DNA of 64,000 nt from the NCBI GenBank assembly GCA_003762875.1, contig RIBL01000001.1, positions 1-64,000 on the forward strand, given 5' to 3'. The stretch comes from Muribaculaceae bacterium Isolate-110 (HZI). GTDB lineage: Bacteria; Bacteroidota; Bacteroidia; Bacteroidales; Muribaculaceae. The translations under genes were made by a program, and so were the position numbers. Under the pieces are notes generated by a model. It made no database searches. It saw only the letters and a program-made list of their open reading frames with translations, and was not told where the DNA came from. How positions within the stretch are numbered: the first letter of the stretch is position 1; each line of letters opens with the position of its first letter. This document shows, one piece after another, positions 1 to 8,351 of the stretch.

Positions 1-1
1 G

Positions 2-100
2 GCCAATGTTAAACTTAAGGACATAGATCTCTGGGCCAAGGAGAATCTATCTCCGAATCGGGTGGCTCTGCGCTCCAAGACACTCAATAAAGCGAGCTAA
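2..100 (+). CDS. C-terminal end of an unidentified protein (partial)
   Basis: An open plus-strand frame runs in from the left edge and stops with TAA at 98-100, giving 32 residues ending LRSKTLNKAS. The piece is charged and hydrophilic, with no membrane segment. It is too short to assign to a family. It converges on nagA, which ends at 133, leaving a 32-bp gap with no clear hairpin. Confidence 0.45.
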   Translation, partial: ANVKLKDIDLWAKENLSPNRVALRSKTLNKAS

Positions 101-132
101 TTTTGGAACATAGAACTGAACACCCTATCAAT

Positions 133-1302
133 TTATACAACGGGAGATAAATCAACTTCCTTGCCCATGGCAAATACATGGGTGAGATTGAGATTTTTGT
201 CCATGATTATTATGTCGGCATCTTTGCGTTTGCATATGCTTCCTTTTCGGTCATAAACGCCCATGATGAGTCCGGGTGTCTCAGAGACCATACGCGATAC
301 ATCCTCAAGCGGCAGTCCGGCATCAATGACGGCTGTCCTGATGAGTCGGTCCATTGTGGCGCAACTGCCGGCAATAGCAGAACCGTCGCGCAGTTTGCAC
401 ACTCCGTTTTCCACCACTACACGCGGGTCGAATGATGAGCCGTCGGGCGATTCGGTTATGGCAAGAGCATCGGTTATGAGACACATACGTCCTTTAGTCT
501 TGAATTTGTGTATGAGCTTAAGAATTATAGGCGGTACATGTATGCCGTCAGCTATGACCTCGACATTTATTCCATCCATCAGATATACAGCTTCGACGGT
601 ACCCTCATGCTTGTATATGCCGTTTTTATGAGAGGTTGTCATGGCATTGTAAAAGTGAGTGGCGAGAGTATAGCCCGATTCATAGGCATGCACGATGTCA
701 TTGTAGTTGGCTTTGGTATGTGCCAGTCCGGCAATCACGCCTTTTTCGGTGATATATCGGGCAAAATCATCGGCACCGGGGAGCTCGGGTGCGGCATCCC
801 AACGTTTTATACATGGAAAATCCTCAATAATGGGAATATATTCCATTGGAGACGGGATCCTGATGTTTTCAGGTATCTGACCGCCGGCCATGGAGGGTAC
901 GAAATACGGACCTTCAAGATGTAATCCCAGGACACCGCTTTCGGCATCTTCCATAAGCCACGCACACACTTGTGCTGCCTGGCGTATGTTTTGTCCGGTC
1001 GCAGATGAAATTGTGGGAAACATACTTGTGGTGCCGTGCCGTCTATGAACATTGATTGCTGTAGTGAAAGCATCTACAGATGCTTCCATGAAATCTCGTC
1101 CGCCACCTCCGTGCACATGCAGGTCTATACCGCCGGGCATTATGTATCCGCCACCGGCATTTACCGTTTTGTCGATGTTTTCAATAACACGGCTATGGCT
1201 GTAGATTTCGGCTATTGTTGAATCTTTGATTACTACAGAGCCACCCTTAATCCATTTACCGCCAGGTATTAATATATTACCGTTGTATATCTGAGTTGTC
1301 AT
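133..1302 (-). CDS. nagA: N-acetylglucosamine-6-phosphate deacetylase
   Basis: Predicted cytosolic amidohydrolase that removes acetate from GlcNAc-6-phosphate to give glucosamine-6-phosphate, the last dedicated step of amino-sugar and sialic acid breakdown. The 389-residue product has the family metal and substrate motifs: GGIDLHVHGG (H62, H64), LGLHLEGPYF, AGLAHTKAN, ATHFYNAM, ADGIHVPP and the catalytic-Asp motif LITDALA. The frame is open further upstream, but the ATG at 1302 gives the normal N-terminus (MTTQIYNG); the extra 23 residues would run into the terminator hairpin at 1318-1366. It follows the sialic acid operon on the same strand behind that hairpin, so it may be transcribed by read-through or from its own promoter. 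nagB is not in the window. Confidence 0.93.
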   Translation of the reverse strand: MTTQIYNGNILIPGGKWIKGGSVVIKDSTIAEIYSHSRVIENIDKTVNAGGGYIMPGGIDLHVHGGGGRDFMEASVDAFTTAINVHRRHGTTSMFPTISSATGQNIRQAAQVCAWLMEDAESGVLGLHLEGPYFVPSMAGGQIPENIRIPSPMEYIPIIEDFPCIKRWDAAPELPGADDFARYITEKGVIAGLAHTKANYNDIVHAYESGYTLATHFYNAMTTSHKNGIYKHEGTVEAVYLMDGINVEVIADGIHVPPIILKLIHKFKTKGRMCLITDALAITESPDGSSFDPRVVVENGVCKLRDGSAIAGSCATMDRLIRTAVIDAGLPLEDVSRMVSETPGLIMGVYDRKGSICKRKDADIIIMDKNLNLTHVFAMGKEVDLSPVV

Positions 1303-1317
1303 TGCAGTGAAATTAAT

Positions 1318-1366
1318 TATAATAAAAGCACGAGGACAATTACCGAAGAGGGCATTGCCCTCGTGC
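1318..1366 (-). terminator. Hairpin terminator or attenuator between the PKD/PQQ gene and nagA
   Basis: On the minus strand, arms GCACGAGG (1366-1359) and CCTCGTGC (1335-1328) can pair, followed by TTTTATTATA. A competing smaller hairpin, GAGGGC/GCCCTC, is nested inside. The U-rich tail makes an intrinsic terminator likely. It lies only 15 bp before the nagA start, so it could tune nagA expression relative to the upstream operon. Confidence 0.65.
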
Positions 1367-1396
1367 CACAACCTGACTTACCTTAGAAAGCCGGTA

Positions 1397-3217
1397 TTAA
1401 TGTTGAAGTCCTGTTCTGCATGGATTCTGTCCCCTCATGGGCCATGGAGCAGTCATGGAGTATCCTTCAGCTTTGGATGTCGCACACACTACCGTCTGCG
1501 CTCCATCCTTGTTTACTACGGTGTATATCCGGCCGGAAGCATCCATTACAGGTGAGGATGTACAGCTCATGCCAAGTTTGGTCTGGCCGAAGAGCGTTCC
1601 GTCAGGACGTATCACATAGTAATTGGCCATTGCATCAACAATGTGAATATATCCGCGGTTGTCAATCACAGGCGCAGTCTGGACATTGGCTGTTGTTGCG
1701 AATTTCCACATAAGTATACCATTTTGGTTAAGAGCCACAAGTCCTGATGCCGAATCGGTGCCACCATTGACATATAGTGTCCCGTCATCGGCTATTACGA
1801 CACCACCGTCGGGTATCGCTCCGTTGGTGTCATATGTCCATTTGGCTGTACCTGCAGAGTTGAGTGCCACTATTGCACCGCCGGAGCTCTTGTCGATATT
1901 CATGTAGATTGTACCGTCAGCTCCGACTGAAGGTGTGGCAGAGCGCAATGCGCCGGTGAAAGCATCGGCTGCGCCTCCGAAGTCGGTATTGTAAAGCCAT
2001 TTTTGCGAACCGGAGTTAATGTCTACTGCAAATATGCCTACGTTCCCCTTGCCGACAGCAAATACTGTTCCGTCCCTGGCAATGGTCATACCTCCGGTCA
2101 GATCTCCAAGCCCTGTGAAGGATGTGGTGGTGCCGTCGGGTGTCAGTTTCCAAATCTCTTTGGAACGGTTGGCAACATATATATTGCCGCTTGCATCGAT
2201 AGCAGGAGTGATGGCATAGAGATTGGCTCCGCTCGCACCGACTTTCTTACACCATTTTACGGATCCGTCGGGGTAAACCGCAATCGTGTAAAGACCTCGT
2301 TGGGCTGATGTCGACTGAAGGTCTCTGACCACAATGTATATCGTGCCGTCAGAACCGACAGCCGGACTGGAGAATATGTCTTTTGCAATAGCACTTGTCG
2401 AAGCCCCGTTGGCACTCATGGCTTCGCTTATGTCAAGCGACCAAGCTTGTTGGCCGTCGGCCGTGGTGAATGCCACCAATGCGGCATTGTCAGAACCGGA
2501 GAGAGAACGGAGCATATAGAGTGTGGATCCGTCAGATGACAAAGCTGGAGAAGAACCTCCTTTCACACTTCCGCCGAGCACTGCTGTCCAGCGTGTGTTG
2601 ACGAGCATGGCCGGGTCAAGCACACTTACACTGCGCGAGATGGATGTCTTGAGTCCATAGCTGTCGGTTACGGTGAGTGTCACCGGATAAGAGCCTGCTT
2701 CATCATACTTGAATTGCGGATGCTGCTCATCGGATACCGAACCATGTCCATCGGCAAAGTCCCAATGCCATGCGGTAATGGTGGTAGGTGTTTTTGCTGT
2801 GGAAAGGTCGGTAAATTTAACGACATCACCCATAAGATATTCCTCCTGATCAAAGGAGAAGTCGGCTTTGGTCGGATTGGTGACAACTATGTTACGCTGC
2901 ACGGTTGCCGGAAGATTGTTTGAGTCGATAACTGTAAGTTTAACTATATATGTTCCGTCTTTGAAATAGGTAAACGACGGAGATGCCTCATCGGATGTCG
3001 AGTTGTCCGGATCGCCAAACTCCCATAGATAAGATTTTATCTGTGTCCCCTTGGTAGGTATAGAATTGTCGGAGAATGTGATCGGCTGTCCAACTTCATA
3101 GGAGGAGCCTTGAACAGACATTTCCGGTTTGGCGGCAGTGTTATACATCACATGCTCCTCGTTGCAGGAGAGCAGTGTAAATGCCGTAAATAATGATATG
3201 AATATAGATTTTTTCAT
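1397..3217 (-). CDS. PKD-domain and PQQ-like beta-propeller surface lipoprotein
   Basis: 606 residues. The N-terminus MKKSIFISLFTAFTLLSC is a lipoprotein signal with Cys18, so the product is probably anchored in the outer membrane. Two PKD (Ig-like) domains follow, at about residues 30-110 and 115-200, with motifs YLWEFGD and WHWDFADG. The rest (about 205-600) is a repeated propeller with units of the type GSDGTIYI, DASGNIYVANRSKEIWKLTPDG and ADDGTLYVNGG, as in PQQ-binding-like beta-propellers. No catalytic motif is recognised. As the last gene of the susCD sialic acid operon, its likely role is surface glycan binding. That is inferred from position and architecture; an enzymatic role is not excluded. 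Confidence 0.72.
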   Translation of the reverse strand: MKKSIFISLFTAFTLLSCNEEHVMYNTAAKPEMSVQGSSYEVGQPITFSDNSIPTKGTQIKSYLWEFGDPDNSTSDEASPSFTYFKDGTYIVKLTVIDSNNLPATVQRNIVVTNPTKADFSFDQEEYLMGDVVKFTDLSTAKTPTTITAWHWDFADGHGSVSDEQHPQFKYDEAGSYPVTLTVTDSYGLKTSISRSVSVLDPAMLVNTRWTAVLGGSVKGGSSPALSSDGSTLYMLRSLSGSDNAALVAFTTADGQQAWSLDISEAMSANGASTSAIAKDIFSSPAVGSDGTIYIVVRDLQSTSAQRGLYTIAVYPDGSVKWCKKVGASGANLYAITPAIDASGNIYVANRSKEIWKLTPDGTTTSFTGLGDLTGGMTIARDGTVFAVGKGNVGIFAVDINSGSQKWLYNTDFGGAADAFTGALRSATPSVGADGTIYMNIDKSSGGAIVALNSAGTAKWTYDTNGAIPDGGVVIADDGTLYVNGGTDSASGLVALNQNGILMWKFATTANVQTAPVIDNRGYIHIVDAMANYYVIRPDGTLFGQTKLGMSCTSSPVMDASGRIYTVVNKDGAQTVVCATSKAEGYSMTAPWPMRGQNPCRTGLQH

Positions 3218-3238
3218 TTGTTTTCAGAATTTGATTCA

Positions 3239-4915
3239 TTATTGGTCAATGCCTGAACTGTTGAGGCCCGGACCACCACCGGCAGTATAGCCACGGCTTT
3301 TCCCGTCAGCGTCGCCTATCCAGAATGAATAGATGTCACAGTCGGTAGCTGTGAAACGAATGCTGATAGCCTTGTTCTTGATTGTTTCAGCAAGTCCGTC
3401 GCATACTTTTATAGCGCAATCATCCGAGGGATGAAGCTCTGTAGTGAATTGTGTCAATTCATTACCCTTTGAATCAAGAATCTCAATCTTCAGAGATTTG
3501 CCTATGCGAGCATTTAGCCAGAGTGTTGAGCCCTCGCACAACAACCGGTCTGTGACAATAAGTCCGGAGCCGCTCATAGAAGCAAATCCGTCACGACGCA
3601 TTGTCGCCAATCCTGTGGTTGTGACTTCAGTCTTGTTTTCCATGCGTCGCGCGCTGAAATAGAAGTACAGTTTATCACCTACAATAATAGGTGAGCCTAT
3701 GGCACTCTGAAGATTACCGCCAAGATAGCTGCCCGCCGATTCATTGATGGCTATAAACGGATTCATGTCGTCACGCTGCCAACTGTATCCGCCGTCACGC
3801 GAATATCCTACCACAATCTGATTACGTTTGATCATACCGAGCTGATTGCACACGTCGTTTTCTGGACCTTGCCATACGGAGAAAAATCCAAGCATAATGC
3901 TCTCATAGGGCATTGCATCATGATTGTATATGCCTGGAGCTCCGTCATTGGATACGTTCTGGGCCCAAGTCTGCTCTGCAGGCCATGTGCCAAACCAGAA
4001 GCTGTTGAGATTGGCATTGGCTGCTTTATTGCCGGCTACGGGATCGGTGTGTTCCATATAGTCGCGGGCACGGATCGTATACGGGTCAGATTTATTCACG
4101 CGGACATTATGTCGCATGCTCCATGCCCATACATCCCGGAAAGGGCTGTAGAACACTGTAGAACGGTCTGCGACACTGCCCGAGGTTGCCTGTCGGTCAC
4201 GCCAGTGGATGCCGTCTGTTGACGTAAGATACTGATAAGCCCATTTGCCGGAGCCGCCACAAACTTCAAACATCTTGTAGCGGGCTTCTGTATCGGTCTT
4301 ATCAATCCATATTGAAGACGCATCTCTGACCGAGCCTTTGCGTATAATGTTCGTGCCGGCATAGACATCAAGTTCCGGTTTGGTCCATGTGATACCATCC
4401 GACGATTCGGCATAGCAAGTCGCGTCATCGGCCGCCATGTACCACATCTTGAATTTACCGTCAAGTTCATCATACCACACTCCATCCGAGAATGGTGCTG
4501 CAAACTGCGATTTGCCATTGGCCGAGGTCTCCCAACTTTTGTCAGGTGCAAGCACTGGCTGATTGTGTACTTCCGGATAATGGTATACTCTGCGCATAGT
4601 CGTGGATCGGATGAGAAAATCGTCCACAAACATCTGACGTCCGGCTGTGGCATATATTACTGTCGGTTTGTCCCAATATTCGGCGGGAGTCATTCCTTTG
4701 CGTATGTCAGAACTATAATTGCGATTAGGTGGCCACTGCGCGGGAAGGATAATGCCATTGTAGAGTGCATCGGGATTTTTGACTACATATTCGTCATCGG
4801 GTGTCGGGGATTCATCCGAGCCATTATCAATGACAGGCAGTGGTTTAAAGTCATGATCCTCGCATGACATCATAACGATGGCCATAGTCGGAATTAAGAA
4901 ATATGACAGTTTCAT
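3239..4915 (-). CDS. Putative glycoside hydrolase, five-bladed-propeller type, lipoprotein (paralog 2)
   Basis: 558 residues from the ATG at 4915; the frame is open upstream, but this start begins a lipoprotein signal (MKLSYFLIPTMAIVMMSC, Cys18) and clears the preceding gene. The body has features seen in GH32/43/68-like propellers: LDGKFKMWYMAADD, CYAESSDGITWTKPEL, STDGIHW, DRSTVFYSPFRDVW, WQGPEND, GYSRDGGYSW, YFYFSARR and TTGLATMRRDGFASM. The C-terminus ends GYTAGGGPGLNSSGIDQ. It is clearly paralogous to the next gene upstream (4935-6635). The substrate is unknown. Placement in a sialic acid operon without a canonical sialidase suggests an enzyme acting on sialylated or mucin glycans at the cell surface. 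The catalytic acids cannot be named from this sequence alone. Confidence 0.65.
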   Translation of the reverse strand: MKLSYFLIPTMAIVMMSCEDHDFKPLPVIDNGSDESPTPDDEYVVKNPDALYNGIILPAQWPPNRNYSSDIRKGMTPAEYWDKPTVIYATAGRQMFVDDFLIRSTTMRRVYHYPEVHNQPVLAPDKSWETSANGKSQFAAPFSDGVWYDELDGKFKMWYMAADDATCYAESSDGITWTKPELDVYAGTNIIRKGSVRDASSIWIDKTDTEARYKMFEVCGGSGKWAYQYLTSTDGIHWRDRQATSGSVADRSTVFYSPFRDVWAWSMRHNVRVNKSDPYTIRARDYMEHTDPVAGNKAANANLNSFWFGTWPAEQTWAQNVSNDGAPGIYNHDAMPYESIMLGFFSVWQGPENDVCNQLGMIKRNQIVVGYSRDGGYSWQRDDMNPFIAINESAGSYLGGNLQSAIGSPIIVGDKLYFYFSARRMENKTEVTTTGLATMRRDGFASMSGSGLIVTDRLLCEGSTLWLNARIGKSLKIEILDSKGNELTQFTTELHPSDDCAIKVCDGLAETIKNKAISIRFTATDCDIYSFWIGDADGKSRGYTAGGGPGLNSSGIDQ

Positions 4916-4934
4916 GTTGGTGCGGTTAATAAAT

Positions 4935-6635
4935 TTATAAAACAGGTTGATCCACGCCTGTGGGTGAGAGCCCGGGTCCGCCTCCGGCTGTATAGCCGCG
5001 GCTTTCGCCTGTAGTCCATGGGGATACCCAGAATGAATAGAGCTCTCCACCTTTGGTGAGGTTGAATCTGAACCTTACAGGCTTGCCTTTGAGCTCGGCA
5101 ACGTTGTCGGTGTCTTTCCACTTCACGAGCTGACGGGTCGAGTCGAGTTTCTTTAAGGCCACGACCGATTTTCCTGCATATCCGGGTATTACATTGCCAT
5201 CTTTGTCAAGCACCTCGACTGTCATTTCGGCACCCTTGGCCGAAAGGTCGGCATTGACAAACAAGTAGCTGCCATCAAATATTACAGGTTCTGTCGTAAG
5301 TGATCCGCTTTTGGCTCCGTCTGTTCCGAGCGATACAAATCCGTCGCGACGCAGTTTGGCCAGTCCGGTAGATGTGTAGCTGTCCCACATGATTTTATTG
5401 AGACGGCGACCGCTGCAATAGAAATAGAGAGAATCACCGACAATGAGAGGCACACCTCCGATGCTCTGCATGTTGCCCCAGTTCCAGGCACCATCAGTAG
5501 TGTCATTGGCTAAGAATGGCACATGACTCGGGCGGGAGAAGTGAAATCCGTCACGTGAGTAACCGAGGCATATTTCATTGCGTTTCTGCACGCCGAGTTT
5601 CTCACAAATATTATTCTCAGGGCCCTGCCATACAGCATATTGTCCAAGCATGATGCTTTCATAGGGAATGACATCGAAGTTGTATATGCCGGGGGAAACT
5701 TCCGGATGGTCGGGATGGACAGGTTCCTTGTCATCAGGCGTAAACCAGAACACCACGTTCTTGTCAGGAATCCCTCGGCGTACACGGTGTACTTGTGATA
5801 CAAGAGCTTCCGGATCTTTATTTTCCGAGTAACTTCTCGAGCGGGATGATACCTTGGTGCCATAGCGCATGGACAGGCACCACACGTCACGAAACGGATT
5901 GTAGAATGCCGATGAACGGTCATATAAATCTCCCGACTGGGCTACGCCCTCACTCCAGTGAATGCCGTCGTGAGAATATTTGAGTATGAATTGCCAGCGG
6001 CGGTCAGTGGGACGACGCTCGACATTGAACATTTTGTAACGCTTGGCCGGGTCTTTTTCCTTGCGATCCAGCCATATTGTCGAAGCATCACGGTTGGCGG
6101 TATCGACAAGACAGGTGCCTTTTACAAGTTCAAGATCTGGTTTTACCCAATGCATACCGTCATCTGACTCGGCATAGCCGGTGTAAAATGTCTGCTTGTC
6201 TTGTTTGTGTATCGAACCGGCACCCGCAAGATACCACATCTTGAATTTGCCATCCTTGTCATCATACCAGATGCCATCGCTGAACGGTGCGGCATATGGT
6301 GCGCCCTCGATTGTATTTTCCCACTCTTCAGTAGGCTCGAGTATGGGATTGCCCTCAAAAAAGTCGGGTGTGTGATAGGTTGGTTTAAGGTCAGTCTGCG
6401 AGATGAGGAAGTTGTCCACAAACAGTTGTCGGCCGACGTTGATGGGTATGACTGCCGGTTTGTCTGTCAGATATGGTACAGGCATTTCCTTGGCTTCGAC
6501 AGGTTCGGCATATCGTGGCGGCCACTGAGCCGGAAGGGTAATGCCGTTATATAATACTTCGGGTTCTGATGCCATTGATGTCATTGCGCAGCAGATCATT
6601 ACGGCCGATATTGTAGTTGTTATGATTTTTTTCAT
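4935..6635 (-). CDS. Putative glycoside hydrolase, five-bladed-propeller type, secreted (paralog 1)
   Basis: 566 residues with a hydrophobic leader (MKKIITTTISAVMICCAMTSMA) more like a signal peptidase I signal than a lipobox, so it is probably periplasmic or exported. It shares with its neighbour the motifs YNGITLPAQWPP, GRQLFVDNFLI, PYAAPFSDGIWYDDKDGKFKMWY, DRSSAFYNPFRDVW, IPYESIMLGQYAVWQGPEN, GYSRDGFHFS, TSTGLAKLRRDGFVSL and the tail ESRGYTAGGGPGLSPTGVDQ. Only 3 bp separate it from susD and 19 bp from paralog 2. The clamp-like spread of DG-W motifs fits a propeller glycosidase, but no named family is certain. The pair probably divides work between surface and periplasm. Confidence 0.65.
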   Translation of the reverse strand: MKKIITTTISAVMICCAMTSMASEPEVLYNGITLPAQWPPRYAEPVEAKEMPVPYLTDKPAVIPINVGRQLFVDNFLISQTDLKPTYHTPDFFEGNPILEPTEEWENTIEGAPYAAPFSDGIWYDDKDGKFKMWYLAGAGSIHKQDKQTFYTGYAESDDGMHWVKPDLELVKGTCLVDTANRDASTIWLDRKEKDPAKRYKMFNVERRPTDRRWQFILKYSHDGIHWSEGVAQSGDLYDRSSAFYNPFRDVWCLSMRYGTKVSSRSRSYSENKDPEALVSQVHRVRRGIPDKNVVFWFTPDDKEPVHPDHPEVSPGIYNFDVIPYESIMLGQYAVWQGPENNICEKLGVQKRNEICLGYSRDGFHFSRPSHVPFLANDTTDGAWNWGNMQSIGGVPLIVGDSLYFYCSGRRLNKIMWDSYTSTGLAKLRRDGFVSLGTDGAKSGSLTTEPVIFDGSYLFVNADLSAKGAEMTVEVLDKDGNVIPGYAGKSVVALKKLDSTRQLVKWKDTDNVAELKGKPVRFRFNLTKGGELYSFWVSPWTTGESRGYTAGGGPGLSPTGVDQPVL

Positions 6636-6638
6636 GAT

Positions 6639-8339
6639 TTAGTAACCTGGATTTTGTATGGCATGAGGATTAGACTCGATTTCATCAATGGGAATGGGGA
6701 GCCATTCGTGTTTGTTAGGCATGAAGCCGGTGAAATCAGTGTCGGATATTAATGTCTTGAAATGCGGGTCCTGACGTTCCAGAGTCTTGAAGCGTTCGGT
6801 CAGGTCGCCCCAACGCAGGAGGTCGTAAAAACGGTGACCTTCAAGCGCAAATTCCAGCATGCGCTCATGTTTGATCACATCCATGTTGACACCGCCGATT
6901 TCGGGCATATTGGCACGGTCTCTTACAGCCTGGACAGCTCCTGCTGCAGTCATCAGTCCGGCTTTACCACCGTTGACAAGTGCCTCGGCATACATAAGCA
7001 GCACATCTGCATAACGTATATAACGCCAGTTTACTCCATGTGCCCTGGGCTGATTATAGATGTATTCTTTTACTCCCGAACCGACACCGGTTATGGCTGT
7101 AGGATTGTTGTTTCGCATAGGCATCGACAGATCCATGCCTTTAAGAAAGGCTGCTTTGTAAGCATGTGTGCGCACATTGGTGGCGGTAGTGAAATTCCCC
7201 GAAGGATACATTTCCTCGAAGTGGTAGCCGCCCGGGCCTTCGAGTCGCTGACCGGCACGCAGCCTGATGGCCGGATCGAGGTCGTTGAAGAACATGGTGG
7301 AGAACATTCGTATATCAGTGTATCCGTCTTTGTCGATAGACTTGGCAAACTCATCATAGAGCCAGTCATGCACAACACCTTCATAGCCTACGCCTGTACC
7401 CGGGAGCATGATGCCGCGGGTATCAAATGCGAGCCCCGACGTGGCTGTGGCCGGGTTGAAGCCTGCATTCTCGACATCTCCGAGAAATTGTAACTCCAAT
7501 ATGGATTCATCGTTATTCTCATGAGCCACGTCAAAGTTGTGACTGTATTCAACCAGACGAAATGTGCCGTAATCACCTCTGATTATACGGTCAAACGCAG
7601 CAGCGGCTTCATTGTAATATGTAGTCTGCGAATGTCCGTACAGTGGTTCGATGCCGCTGCGATACAGATAGCTTTTGCCAAGCATTGCAGCGGCCGAGGC
7701 TGCAGTGACACGTCCGGCCTTGTCACCCTTCCAGTATCCCTTGTTGGGGAGAAGTGTCTCGGCCATGGCGAAATCGCTGCATATCGAGTTCCACACATCC
7801 TCGGGGTCGGAAACCGGTCGTACATAGTCCGAAGCATCCACAGGAGCTTTGGTTATGAGTGACACGTTACGGTAATTGGTGAGCAGGAAGAAGTGACAGA
7901 AGCCTCTCCAGAAGTAGGCTTCGCCAAGATAAGCCTCCTTCTGCTGCAGGTCTGGGAAAGAGACGTTTGGAATCTGTTCGATGATAAATGTGGCTTGTGA
8001 AGCACATGAGTATATGAGTCCGAACGGCTGCATGATTGTATAATAGCTTGAGTTGAGCGAGCTTCCATACATGCCGGGTTTGCCATAGTCGGAATTGGAT
8101 GAAGCCTCGTCCGAGCGTATAATCATAGTCTTGGAAGCCGATGAGCCAAAGCTGCGCTGTGTCTGTATATAGCCGTAGCAGGTCATAACAGCTTCATTTA
8201 TTGCCTCGGGAGTGGAAAAATACTCCTTCATGCTAGGTTGGGCCGGATTGATGGCCAGATCATCAAAAACACCGTTGCACGATGTCAGCGACAAGCTTAT
8301 TGCCGAGCCAAGTAGGATACCTTTTATGGATAGTTTCAT
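6639..8339 (-). CDS. SusD/RagB-family outer-membrane lipoprotein (NanU-type)
   Basis: 566 residues. Lipoprotein signal MKLSIKGILLGSAISLSLTSC (Cys21), then the SusD fold: an N-terminal helical region with the Glu/Tyr-rich QKEAYLGEAYFWRGFCHFFL, and the C-terminal RagB/SusD motifs RYADVLLMYAEALVN, AVRDRANMPE, HERMLEFALEGHRFYDLLRWGDL and the terminal HEWLPIPIDEIESNPHAIQNPGY. SusD proteins bind the glycan and act as a lid over the SusC barrel. Only 12 bp separate it from susC, and it sits in an operon with lyase, epimerase and transporter genes, so the ligand is probably sialic acid (as for NanU of related species) or a sialoglycan. Ligand specificity is inferred from context. Confidence 0.9.
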   Translation of the reverse strand: MKLSIKGILLGSAISLSLTSCNGVFDDLAINPAQPSMKEYFSTPEAINEAVMTCYGYIQTQRSFGSSASKTMIIRSDEASSNSDYGKPGMYGSSLNSSYYTIMQPFGLIYSCASQATFIIEQIPNVSFPDLQQKEAYLGEAYFWRGFCHFFLLTNYRNVSLITKAPVDASDYVRPVSDPEDVWNSICSDFAMAETLLPNKGYWKGDKAGRVTAASAAAMLGKSYLYRSGIEPLYGHSQTTYYNEAAAAFDRIIRGDYGTFRLVEYSHNFDVAHENNDESILELQFLGDVENAGFNPATATSGLAFDTRGIMLPGTGVGYEGVVHDWLYDEFAKSIDKDGYTDIRMFSTMFFNDLDPAIRLRAGQRLEGPGGYHFEEMYPSGNFTTATNVRTHAYKAAFLKGMDLSMPMRNNNPTAITGVGSGVKEYIYNQPRAHGVNWRYIRYADVLLMYAEALVNGGKAGLMTAAGAVQAVRDRANMPEIGGVNMDVIKHERMLEFALEGHRFYDLLRWGDLTERFKTLERQDPHFKTLISDTDFTGFMPNKHEWLPIPIDEIESNPHAIQNPGY

Positions 8340-8351
8340 GGTGCTTACAGG

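Noticed and set aside
6762-7493. 243-residue plus-strand frame
   Set aside because: Antisense to the well-supported SusD gene; long opposite frames are expected from its codon use.
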